Positions 22,351 to 31,374 of a DNA stretch of 64,000 bases are shown in pieces. Source of the stretch: Symsagittifera roscoffensis. Taxonomy: Eukaryota > Xenacoelomorpha > Acoela > Convolutidae. The notes beneath the pieces were generated by a model. The model was not told where the DNA came from. It saw nothing but the letters and a program-made list of their open reading frames with translations, and did no database searches. How positions within the stretch are numbered: the stretch's first letter is position 1; each line of letters opens with the position of its first letter. The translations under genes were made by a program, and so were the position numbers. The stretch spans positions 14,707,018 through 14,771,017 of the forward strand of contig NC_087067.1 in NCBI RefSeq assembly GCF_963678635.1, given 5' to 3'.

Positions 22351-23487
22351 TCATTTCACAATCAAATCAACAGCGTTAAACAAAGCTTTGGATTTCGATT
22401 TTCTGTTGTTGTCAACTTTTTCTTTGATCGGCAATACATTCAAATCACTATTTGCAGTTTTACTCTCGAGGTCATCAATTAAACTAGCAATTGCATTTTC
22501 AGAAAAATGGGCTTCCTTATCGGTATTGTAATCCCTCAGTCTTTGTAAACAATGCCGCAAATCATCAAGTTCTCCGTCAAAATACAAATCAAAGAAATCT
22601 TTGAAAATTTCTGACGACAGAAACCTCAAGTCACCTGTACGAAGACACTTTTTGAGCATTGCTTTGGCGTGATCCTTCGTCATCCATTCAGCCAGCTTAT
22701 CGGACGCCAAACAGAATATGTCTTCAAGATAATGTTCTGTCAGAATGATTAAACTAAACAAAAACTCGGTGCCTAAAACTGATACAAACGGCTCAATAAA
22801 CTTGTCAATCGGAACAATTGTATGTTTAGAGCAAAACTCAGCAAGCGTTTTCGCATAACTCGTAATAATTTCATCGTCAACGTGAAGTTTGAGCAAATTT
22901 TCCAGTTCAGTAATTAAATCGTTTTTCGTAGTGTAACCTTGGTAAAAATTGTGAACTAGCTTCTCGACCAAGCAAGAGGAATTATGTCCCATCTCGAATA
23001 AAATATGCCAATGAGGAAACCAGTAACTCTCCTTCAGGTAGTTTAAGCAAATATCAAGCGCCGCCATAGTGATGTCAACAGATGGCAACGTAGAATGCGC
23101 TGACTCATTACGCAGGTCACTTACCCACACTGGTATTCCTAAATCGGTACAAACTTTGCTTATGGGTATTTTCTGCCTTTTCACTTGGTCAATATCGGAA
23201 ATTAGACTTACGAAACGAATGAAAACCGCAGAAAGCAGCAGTCGGTTTTTCGTTGTCGCACCTTCTTTTTTAATGCTGAGACTACACTGAACAAGATCAG
23301 AAGTAAGCTCGATTGATAAACTAATTTTAGCGCCACCAGCAGCCCTAATTTTCCAAATTTCAACAATATCGACACCAAGCTGAAGATCATCTGCTTTGTT
23401 CGAATATAACAAATCAAAAACATGTTTCCACTCGTCATCACAAGACCAAGGAACAACTCTGCAATTCATACTTTCTAAAGCATTCAC
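22351..23487 (-). CDS. LAS1L: LAS1-like ribosome-biogenesis nuclease, copy 3 (open frame)
   Basis: This intronless 378-codon frame is probably the functional version. The N-terminus (RVVPWSCDDEWKHVFDLL) matches the conserved start of Las1 proteins and is continuous with the body, because copy 3 lacks the extra base found in copies 1 and 2. The Las1 core holds LGIPVWVSDLRNESAH, with HEPN R126 and H131, then the LPS...SYW helix to about residue 157. A less conserved helical C-terminal half ends in a basic tail (NNRKSKSK). The family acts with Grc3/NOL9 to cleave ITS2 pre-rRNA. It is shorter than yeast or human Las1. Start choice: ATG at 23487 precedes the conserved motif. A retrocopy origin is possible given the lack of introns, but no poly(A) tract is evident. 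Confidence 0.85.
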   Translation of the reverse strand: MNALESMNCRVVPWSCDDEWKHVFDLLYSNKADDLQLGVDIVEIWKIRAAGGAKISLSIELTSDLVQCSLSIKKEGATTKNRLLLSAVFIRFVSLISDIDQVKRQKIPISKVCTDLGIPVWVSDLRNESAHSTLPSVDITMAALDICLNYLKESYWFPHWHILFEMGHNSSCLVEKLVHNFYQGYTTKNDLITELENLLKLHVDDEIITSYAKTLAEFCSKHTIVPIDKFIEPFVSVLGTEFLFSLIILTEHYLEDIFCLASDKLAEWMTKDHAKAMLKKCLRTGDLRFLSSEIFKDFFDLYFDGELDDLRHCLQRLRDYNTDKEAHFSENAIASLIDDLESKTANSDLNVLPIKEKVDNNRKSKSKALFNAVDLIVK

Positions 23488-23919
23488 TACTCAATAACAT
23501 AAATAACAAACCAACATACTTTTTCGAATTTCAACAAAAATATGGTTTCCAAGCTCTGTAAATTTTAGAAACAACTTATGAAGGACACTGTGATGAGATG
23601 AAGAAACTGGATCAATTGGTAAGGGTTTTAATCCGCTTGGAAATCTGAAAAATACAATCCACTTACGAATTTAGAAATCGATCACATTTTAAAAAAATCA
23701 AATTTTAGCGTGAACAAATATCAACAGTTTTGTTGAAGAAGAAAAAAACATACAAACATCAAGACCTTAACAAGAGTTGTCGCACCTTCTTTTTCACAAG
23801 AGTTGCCGAACAAGATCAGAGGTAAGAACAAGATCTTTTAACAGTTTGTTCCAAAAACAGTTTTGGCTTAGAAAGAATGAAAGAAATTGAATTAAACGTC
23901 AAGGCGACTAACACAGATA
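23488..23919. other. LAS1 5' flank, copy 3
   Basis: Non-coding and homologous to 2287-2730 and 10785-11228. The LAS1 promoter presumably lies here. I see no clear core element. Confidence 0.55.
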
Positions 23920-23957
23920 TGAGTTCATGAAGTTATTAATATCGCATATACAAGAAC
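23920..23957. repeat. 38-bp direct repeat, left copy
   Basis: Identical to 45670-45707. It bounds a 21.7-kb block inserted between the LAS1 flank in unit 3 and the rest of that flank. Confidence 0.92.
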
Positions 23958-24324
23958 TGAGTTCAAAGTTTCCTAATTGTTGTGATAAACTTATTAAACA
24001 GATTTGTTTGTTCAAATTTACCGCTTGTGTGTTTTCATATCATATGCGCGCTGGGCTTTCCTCTTCTGGTTACCTTACCAAATCTCCCCGTCCCAGCCGT
24101 AGGCGAGTGAAGTTTCCCTGGCGTAACTAGACGCAAGAAGGAGTGAGCTGGTGAATCGACCTCCAAATCGACGTCAGGTTGTACCACTCCTTTCTCTTTT
24201 TTTCTCTTTTTTTTCTTTTTTTTTCATCGCCTTTGCCTCAGCAATTTTAAACCCTAAGTGAAAGTATTCATAAATCACCCCAAAGAGCTTCCTTTCTCGC
24301 CCCATTTGTCTCTGTTTCAGGTTG
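23958..24324. other. 5' part of non-LTR-type element or unique sequence
   Basis: Contains a T/C-rich tract at about 24186-24226 (mostly T, ctttctcttt type). No supportable gene. It is likely 5' untranslated sequence of the retroelement that starts coding at 24325. Confidence 0.4.
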
Positions 24325-24487
24325 ATGCCGCGATTCCAGGCAAGACGCATCCCTGAGTTCTCACAGAAACTAGTTATCGGGACTTCAAGGACCAAATATA
24401 TCAAACCAGCTCTAGTAAAATCAACAATTCACTCCTACCGCGGCGATACGCTTCATGATCTGTTTGAAACAGTTTTACAATACAGAC

Positions 24488-26803
24488 CAGGGATGTCGAA
24501 TACTCGGATTTTTTGATATTCGTTATTCGCCGCGGCCCAACTATTCGATATTCGACTTCGGCCGAATAGTGCCCTTACTATTCGGATTCGGCTTCGGCCA
24601 AATGTTACTACTCGAACAACTATTCGGATATTTGGTTATTTTCCCAAAAAACTTAGCATAAAAGTTTGATACAACAAATTCTATAAAAAGTATTGAACAT
24701 AGCATTTTTCAAGTAGAATTGGCTGGGACTTGCGTAATAATGTAAAAATCGCGGGAGTGAGTAAATGTTAAAAATCAGTCACAACTCACAACCCAGTTTT
24801 TCGAGCTAAATCGACTGAGATCGCTAAAAACTGTTAAAAATCAGTGACAACCCAGTTTTTCGAGCTAAATCGAGTGACACTATTTAAAAAAGAGACCGTA
24901 ATTTTAAAACAAGTTTGCTAATGAACAGTTTTATTTCAAAAACCTTTTATTCTTATTTAAGAAAACATTTCGTGAATGATTCTCAGGTGATAATCGATTT
25001 TGTAAGTAGTTGCGACTGAGTCGGCATAAAGAAAATAGGCGCTCTGGATCAACACTGGACGGACGAAAATTTTCCAGAAAAGCGAAAATGTCAAACTCAT
25101 CTAATTGGCAATTGTTATTGAACTCTGCAAAAGACAAACCTTCTTCCACAGCCACATATTGATGATCATTAGACGCCACCTGTGTGGCACTTTCGGGTTC
25201 AACAGCGAACTTCCGAATAGTTTCAAAAAAACTCCCCGATTTATTAATCAGGGCAGTGATAACAGGATTGTTATCAATCCACTTACCCAAAACAGTGCGA
25301 ATTGGAGAATTAAGAGCTGGTTCCATATGTGCCAAATGATTAAGAAATTTTATAACTTTCACAGCTAACGCAGCATCAGACTTGTTGCTTTGCAGAGCCA
25401 ATGTACACTCCTTCAAAGGTTTCAGTGTTCGACAAATCGACACAACTTTATCCCAGTCAAAATCATTTAAATCCTCAGATGGCAAAATAGAAATAAGAAT
25501 AGGTTTCAACTCAAGAAACCTTGTCATGCAGTCATAGAGCGAGTTCCAGCGGGTCTTATTATCAATCACTATGGACAAAATAGTTTGCCCAAGAGCCAAT
25601 TGAACATTTGCTAGCTTATCTCGTAAAGTGGGGGATTTCTTAATTTTCCTGCACAACTCTCTCAATCGGTGAACAGTTCCGCTTAACATAGTTTCAAAAG
25701 TGTTATCATTTTCATCATAATCATTGTCTGAATCACAATCACTATTTAATGCGTTTAGTTGCTCTTCGTCAAAGTTTTCAGTCTCGTTTCCGACATTGCA
25801 TATAAACTGCTTGACAATCAGGTTAATAACATGAGCCAAACATGGGAATGTAAATACATTGGCAATGCGGCCAGCTAATTGAACATCCGACCCACAGTCG
25901 CTAATAAATAAGGAAATGTCTCTTAATTGTAGACCAAAACGACTTAGCGTTTTTTTCAGATTGATGAGTATTTCTTCGGCCCCACAGAAACCAGTATAAT
26001 AAATCAAACCCAAGCAAACGCTTTCTCCGCCAACATAAAAATATACTCCAATGAACTTTTTGTTGTCCGCTGATGTCCATTTGTCAAAACTCAAGGAGAG
26101 CATTTGTCGCTTATCACGTGTTACTATCAAATCTTTAATTTTCTGTTCTGCTGTTTGGTAATTTACCTCCAGCGCATTGTTGACTGAACAGTAGGTGACT
26201 TTACTAAAGTGAAGCTGCTTAAAAAATGATTGTAACGTTGGAGAACGCACAACTTTGTACACTGGTATATTGTCTTCATATACAAGTTTAGCAACTTCAT
26301 TCAAGCCGTCTTGAACTCTAGCCCGCTTGAAAGGAATTACAGTTTGGTCCGATGCAATGACAGTTTGGACCGTTTTGCTATCACACACTTGCGTGTGTTT
26401 AGTCATCGAAGTCGTTGACGCCCCAATACTCTTAATCAAAACATTGCATTTAATGCACTTTCTTCCTTCCGTTTTTCTACCACCTCGATTTTCCACAAGA
26501 AACTTTTCATGCCATTTTGCCACTCCTTTTTCTTTTCTATACTCGCACTCGGCAGCGACATCAGACTCTTCTACATTAGCCATCTTAAAAAAAAACAGAA
26601 AAATATTGTGAAACAAAACAGTAAACCAATATTCGGAATATTCGGGTTTTTTAGCAGTGGACCCTGGATTATTCGGTATTCGGCAAAAAAAAAATATTCG
26701 GATTCGATATTCGGATTTCAAAATTTCAATATTCGGATTCGGCTTCGAAGTGCCGAATACTCGGTATTCGGGTCGAATACTCGGATTCGAATCGATATCC
26801 CTG
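24488..26803 (-). mobile_element. hAT DNA transposon with terminal inverted repeats and 8-bp target duplication
   Basis: The element is 2316 bp. The ends are cagggatgtcga and its near-complement tcgatatccctg. A perfect 8-bp target duplication, atacagac, flanks it at 24480-24487 and 26804-26811. Many subterminal attcgg/attcggattcgg motifs sit in the last 150 bp at both ends, likely transposase binding sites. It encodes one transposase on the minus strand and sits inside the SGNH ORF of another retroelement. Confidence 0.95.
24931..26583 (-). CDS. hAT transposase with BED zinc finger
   Basis: The protein is about 550 aa from the ATG at 26583. The open frame extends upstream into the terminal repeat, but that part is non-coding in style. 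The BED finger has C43, C46, H63 and C67. The RNase H-like catalytic core starts at LSFDKWTS (D167) and includes SDCGSD (D229/D233), CLAH (C248/H251) and RWNSLYD. The C-terminal hATC dimerisation region, with SSVDPERLFSLCRLSRNYL, is present. The stretch between FAFLENFR and PSSVDPERL looks about 20-30 residues shorter than usual, so an internal deletion may affect function. The frame has no stops, which suggests fairly recent insertion. Confidence 0.88.
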   Translation of the reverse strand: MANVEESDVAAECEYRKEKGVAKWHEKFLVENRGGRKTEGRKCIKCNVLIKSIGASTTSMTKHTQVCDSKTVQTVIASDQTVIPFKRARVQDGLNEVAKLVYEDNIPVYKVVRSPTLQSFFKQLHFSKVTYCSVNNALEVNYQTAEQKIKDLIVTRDKRQMLSLSFDKWTSADNKKFIGVYFYVGGESVCLGLIYYTGFCGAEEILINLKKTLSRFGLQLRDISLFISDCGSDVQLAGRIANVFTFPCLAHVINLIVKQFICNVGNETENFDEEQLNALNSDCDSDNDYDENDNTFETMLSGTVHRLRELCRKIKKSPTLRDKLANVQLALGQTILSIVIDNKTRWNSLYDCMTRFLELKPILISILPSEDLNDFDWDKVVSICRTLKPLKECTLALQSNKSDAALAVKVIKFLNHLAHMEPALNSPIRTVLGKWIDNNPVITALINKSGSFFETIRKFAVEPESATQVASNDHQYVAVEEGLSFAEFNNNCQLDEFDIFAFLENFRPSSVDPERLFSLCRLSRNYLQNRLSPENHSRNVFLNKNKRFLK

Positions 26804-27216
26804 ATACAGACCAAAGCGCCTAAATACAGTAAAAATAGTTGCTGGATACAATGACTACAGGCTGCATCCACAAGAATTAGAACAGCAGTGGAAAAACTTG
26901 ATTAACCTCGTCACTAACAAGTTTCAGCCCAAGACCTTGATCATCTTGATCATCACCTCTTACCCAAGACTGTAAAAATTCCGAAGTAAACCGCAAAATT
27001 TATATTCATAATCATGTGCTGTTTAATTTGATAAATAGATTTGTACACCCCCATACACTTATTGTTTCGCCTAACCTCAACCTAAATCTAACCCCTCAAA
27101 TGTTCTGCCGTGATGGCATCCATTTCTCGTTCTACGGTAATGATTTCTTTACAAATTTACTTGCAAATTTAATCGATAAATTCTCTAGCTAACTTGACAC
27201 CGCAAACCTTCCTAAA

Positions 27217-27528
27217 ATGGCTACTCAAACACACTGCCTTAATTGTGAAAGCAGCCTGCGAGGCGGAGGTGTTTGGTGCTTCACATGCCCAGGCTACATG
27301 CATGTAAAATGCAGCGGCCTAGCCCGCAGCAGTGATCACTATGACGATTTCAGTTGTCATCGCTGCACCTCTCAATTTCATTCAGCTAACGACAAGCATG
27401 AATGCAATCCCCCAACCATAGCTACAACCACGCTCCCCCAAATGCACCCTCACCCTTCCACTGCTCCACTCTCACAAAACTCAGGACAGTCTTCCACTAT
27501 AGAACCCACAACAATACAAGACCCATAG
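27217..27528 (+). CDS. PHD-finger ORF of the non-LTR-type element
   Basis: The 103-codon frame has a C4HC3 arrangement: C7, C10, C21, C24, H29, C32, C47 and C50. This fits a PHD finger. A Thr/Pro/His-rich tail follows. It lies between the SGNH ORF and the RT ORF on the same strand. PHD fingers are found in ORF1 proteins of some animal LINE elements. Binding of histone tails would be the expected role but is not shown here. Confidence 0.7.
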   Translation: MATQTHCLNCESSLRGGGVWCFTCPGYMHVKCSGLARSSDHYDDFSCHRCTSQFHSANDKHECNPPTIATTTLPQMHPHPSTAPLSQNSGQSSTIEPTTIQDP

Positions 27529-27579
27529 TCAAACCCCTGTCCAGAACTCATAGAAAGCACCAGGAAAATATACACCGAA

Positions 27580-29633
27580 ATGGTCCACTGGAAACATGTC
27601 TTTATGATATTGTCAAAAAATAAAGTTGGTTATAACTTTATTGAAACCCTCAATAGAACTTTGAACAGCCTAATAGAAAACAACAAAAACACCTTCGCAA
27701 TGCACGCAGCAATGATTTTTCTACACTTATTACTGTGCAAAACAAAGTCCGAAATTGATGGATCTTTATCCAAAGCAATAGCAAGGCGACTTAAGCAATG
27801 GCAAGACGAAGACCTGGATGGACTATATAACGAAGGAAAGGCGCTGCAAATGCGCTTGTTGAAAGGAAGTAGAAGAAAAATTGAAACTGAAGCACAACAG
27901 TTCAACAAACTAATGAACACTGGAAAAATATCAAGCGCAATTGCAAAATTAACAGACACATCTAAAGGCGTTCTTTCGCTCGACGAGATTGTCAAAGGTA
28001 AGACAGTTGAACAGACTCTCATAGAGAAACACCCACCATCTGAACCAATTAATGAGAACTATATTACACCAGTCTCAAACGAAACAATTCCTTTCCATCC
28101 ATCGATATTTGATCAGACAAACGGTCAACATATCAAGAAGGCAGCCATGAGAACGCACGGATCGCATGGACCATCTGGCCTCGATGCGAATGAATGGAGA
28201 CGTATTCTAACACACTTCGGGCAACAATCACTTGAAATTTCAAAAACAATTGCTAAAATTGCCAAAAAATTGGCCACAGAAGAACTAAATCTAGAACTAA
28301 TGGAACCATATAACGAATGCAGATTATTACCCTTAGATAAGAATCCAGGGGTAAGACCCATAGGCATAGGAGAAGTTATGCGTAGGATAATAGGGCGAAC
28401 AATAACTAAATGCCTAAAAAACGAACTCATGTCGCTCGGTTCAAACTACCCACTCTGCCTAGGACAAAAATGTGGCATTGAATATGCGATCCACACGCTA
28501 AGAGATCAATACAGCAAAACTTCCGCCGATGCTGTTTTACTGATAGATGCCGAAAACGCTTACAACTCGCTGAAACAAAAGCTGGCATTAAAAAACATCG
28601 AAAATACCTGCCCTTCCCTTTTAACAGCGATTAAGAACTCCTACTCCAATACATCTAAACTATTCGTTAACAAAAAAAAACAATCTACTCTCAAGAAGGG
28701 ACAACCCAGGGGGATCCACTAGCAATGGCCATGTACGGTCTAGCCATAATACCCCTCATAAAACTTTTATCAGTAGACGATGTAACCCAGAAATGGTACG
28801 CAGACGACGGAAACGCAGTCGGTAAATTAAGCAATCTACGAACCGTCCTCGATAAAATTGTATCACTGGGTAAGTTTTTTGGCTACCACGTGAAAGCATC
28901 CAAATGCCAACTCATTGTGAAAGATGAAAAACTCGATGAAGCTCAGAAAATCTTCGCAAATACAGGAATCACTATAAAGGCAGGAGCCCGAGTGCTTGGT
29001 TCAGTTATAGGAACAGAATCTGAATGTAAAAAGTTCCTCGAATTTCAACAGAATGAGCAAATCAAAATTTTGAAAAACTAACGAAAATTGCTAAAACCTC
29101 CCCTCAAAATGTTTATGCTTGCTATACTAAAGGAGTTCAAGAAAAGCTTTCTTTTCTTGCCAGGACAACGCCTAACACTATGGAAAACTTAGAAATATGT
29201 GAAAATATTATCAAAGAACAATTATTACCTAACCTAGTCGGTAAAGACACTTTAAACCCCCAGTTCCGTGAGATATCTTCCTTACCCCTTAAAATGGGCG
29301 GACTTAACATCAAGCTGCCATCCGATCATGAAAGCTACCTAGAATGGTCTAAGGAAACATCACTGGTACTGGAATCTCAAGATCCTATTACAGCAGTAAC
29401 ACACCAAGAAAAAATATGTACGAAAATCAAAAAATTGAAAACTGATAGAACAAATCGAAAAAAGACAAACCTCATTAACTCCTTAAATGAAACAGATAAA
29501 TACGCAATCGACCTGGCCTCTGAAAAGGGAGCCTCTAACTGGCTCAATGCTCTACCACTGTGCAGATACAACTTCAACCTGAATAAATCAAAGTTCAGAG
29601 ATGGTATTTACTTAAGATACGGATGGGAACTAA
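27580..29633 (+). pseudogene. Non-LTR-type reverse transcriptase (frameshifted, 3' truncated)
   Basis: The first frame (27580-28722) has conserved RT fingers (GVRPIGIGEVMRRIIGR) and the catalytic LLIDAENAYN at 28538-28567. A slip in the A run at about 28672-28680 moves the reading to the next frame, where TTQGDPLAMAMY (from 28698) and the catalytic WYADD (28794-28808) lie. A second frameshift near 29085 leads to 29180-29633, the thumb and C-terminal region ending in FRDGIYLRYGWE. The element is cut there and fused to Ty3/gypsy. The C-terminal nuclease-like domain of this family is missing here, but related fragments occur at 46.8, 49.5 and 54.9 kb. The RT clade cannot be fixed by eye. Confidence 0.85.
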
Positions 29634-29640
29634 CCACGAG
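29634..29640. other. Chimeric junction: non-LTR-type RT to Ty3/gypsy RT
   Basis: Upstream sequence reads as the end of the non-LTR-type RT (LRYGWEL). From about 29635 (gagagcctctcgaag) it matches the inverse of 3700-3724 in the Ty3/gypsy RT. The joint is in the middle of both genes. Confidence 0.85.
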
Positions 29641-30710
29641 AGCCTCTCGAAGTTAGGTGACGCAAAAATTTCTACGACTCTTGATTTAGGTTCGGCCTTC
29701 TGGCAGGTCCCTCTGAGGAAGCAAGACAGGGACAAAACAGGGTTCGCTTGCGAGTTGGGGCTGTTTCAATGGAAACGGATGCCGTTTGGTCTTTGCAATG
29801 CCACAGCCACATTGAAACGTTTGATGGCACATGAGCTGATAGGTGTGACAAAGAAGTACGGCAATCTGGTAATGTGCTATGTGGATGACGTAGTAATAGC
29901 GACGCCCACACTAGAAGACCACATCTAGCGACTGGACGAGGTGTTTGCATGTATGAAGAGGTCGGGGCTAAAGTCTAAACCATCAAAGTGCGAGATACTC
30001 AAAGATTCGATAAAATACTTGGGCAGGATGGTGGACAGACACGGCATCAGACCGGATCCAGATGCAGTGGAAGCAGTTCTTACTTGGAAATCGCCAAAAA
30101 CGGAACACCAGTTGATGAGCTTCCTGGGTTTTGCGAACTACTACAGGGAATTCATCAAGGCCAAGCGGAGAAGGTATACCCGATGCAACAATTAATGAGA
30201 CACAAAGGCAAAAAGTTCACGTGGAACAACGCAGCAGAAGAATCATTTCAGAGAATAAAGAAAGAGTTGTGCGAGGCACCGGTGTTAGGGATGCCAACGG
30301 AAAAAGGGATGTACGTGTTGGATACGGATGCGTCGGTAGTCGCGATTTCTGGAATTCTCCATCAAGAACAAGAATGGAACGGGAAGACAGTCTTAAGACC
30401 AATAGCATACAGGAGCAAAATCTTGAGTGATACAGAAATGAAGTACGGGGCGCCGAAAGCAGAGATGTTCGCAGTGGTTACTTTTGTCGAGAAATACAGA
30501 GCATACTTAGGCAGTGAGCCATTTAAGCTGCGGGTCGACAACAGGGCACTCAGCTGGCTGAAGACGTACTCGATGGACCAGAAATACATTGGGAGTTGGA
30601 TAAATCGCCTGGATGGGTACAACATGATAATTGAGCATAGAACAAGGGACAAACATCAGAATGCCGATAGCTTGAGTAAGAAGACGGAGTTCTACGAAAG
30701 ACAGGAATAG
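29635..30710 (+). pseudogene. Ty3/gypsy reverse transcriptase and RNase H (plus-strand copy)
   Basis: The RT starts within the fingers and contains TLDLGSAFWQV and YVDD at 29878-29889. An in-frame TAG follows at 29926-29928, the same position as in both minus-strand copies. RNase H includes LDTDAS, AEMFAVV (catalytic Glu), VDNRALSW and the end HQNADSLSKK. A 1-bp loss near 30163 shifts the frame and is also shared with the minus-strand copies. The 11-bp deletion of the minus copies is absent. Divergence from them is a few percent by eye. gag, protease and the RT start are missing on this strand. Confidence 0.92.
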
Positions 30711-31374
30711 AGGGAGGCGGATATGCCCGAAGTTAAAGATGGCTTCTCCTTCATGGACAAAGAAACGTATGACAGTCTTCCACTCACGAGATGGCTAGGC
30801 AAGTCAGGCAAACCGATAGAAGATCACCCCGAATTACCAGAAGAGCCTCCAAAGAAAACAATTTTGAAGAAGACCCGAGGAATGCCGATAGAGATTATGC
30901 TCAATTGGAAAATTGTGAGAGACGCTCAAAGCAAAAGGCTATGATCTCAACCAGGTGGAAACGGGAGATACTCAGAGAGATGAAGAAATGCGGAGATTTC
31001 TTGAGAAACTGGCAGATGATAAACCCGATAACGATGGAAAGGATAGGGAGGAACCGGAAGTCACAATACTGCGAAGGAGTGAAACAGTTGGCAACGCAGA
31101 CTCTTTAGGAGGAAGAGTTACTGATGGCAAAGAAGTCGTGCGATCACTGGTTGACAAAGTCCCTAATAACATACTTGAGCGGACTCAGGTTAGGAAGAAG
31201 AAAGTGGCGTTTAAGGAAGAAGCTGAACACCTGGGACTAGGTCAAGAGTCCGGGGAGTGGTCCACGTCCACGGAGGAAGAAGAAACCGGAGACGAGAAAT
31301 TGTCCGGGGAGCGTGAAGCATGGGATGAAGATTCGGAAAAGAGCAGCGATGATCAGGATAGTCTATGCAGATGA
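30711..31374 (+). pseudogene. Ty3/gypsy pol spacer between RNase H and integrase
   Basis: It follows RNase H in the same frame after a TAG at 30708-30710. It contains DGFSFMDKETYDSLPLTRWL and then a long acidic stretch (STSTEEEETGDEKLSGE). There is a frameshift near 30945. No known domain is seen. This extended acidic linker is unusually long for Ty3/gypsy and may be a family trait. Confidence 0.7.

Larger units (their letters stand above)
21208..23957. repeat. Tandem segmental duplication, unit 3 (truncated)
   Basis: This third direct copy covers only the flank, the LAS1-like gene and about 470 bp of LAS1 5' flank. Homology to units 1 and 2 stops after the 38-bp motif ending at 23957. The continuation of that flank (as in 2770-2828) is found 21.7 kb further on at 45708-45778. 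Unit 3 carries more differences from units 1 and 2 than those two do from each other. Confidence 0.93.
24325..27196 (+). pseudogene. SGNH-hydrolase-like ORF of a non-LTR-type element, split by a hAT insertion
   Basis: Two exact pieces (24325-24487 and 26812-27196) encode an SGNH/GDSL-type fold. The block I-like VIGTSRTK is near 24373 and the GxND motif GYND near 26844. The DxxH-type DGIHFS is near 27112, followed by YGNDFF and a helical end. The hAT element lies between them. With it and one copy of its target duplication discounted, the frame continues across the insertion point. A frameshift or stop near 26970 separates the last third. Esterase-like domains of this kind occur in ORF1 of CR1/L2-type elements. 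Block I has Thr for the usual Asp next to Ser (GTS, not GDS), so catalytic activity is doubtful. Confidence 0.65.

Noticed and set aside
23920-23957. 38-bp repeat as a simple target-site duplication of one transposon
   Set aside because: The block between the copies is a patchwork of several elements with no matching termini at the repeat.
24322-24661. Separate short plus-strand proteins at 24.3-24.66 kb
   Set aside because: The first is the SGNH ORF running into the hAT terminal repeat. The second lies within the hAT subterminal repeats.
30955-31172. Minus-strand Ser/Leu-rich frames opposite the gypsy spacer and integrase
   Set aside because: They are antisense shadows produced by the purine-rich coding strand.
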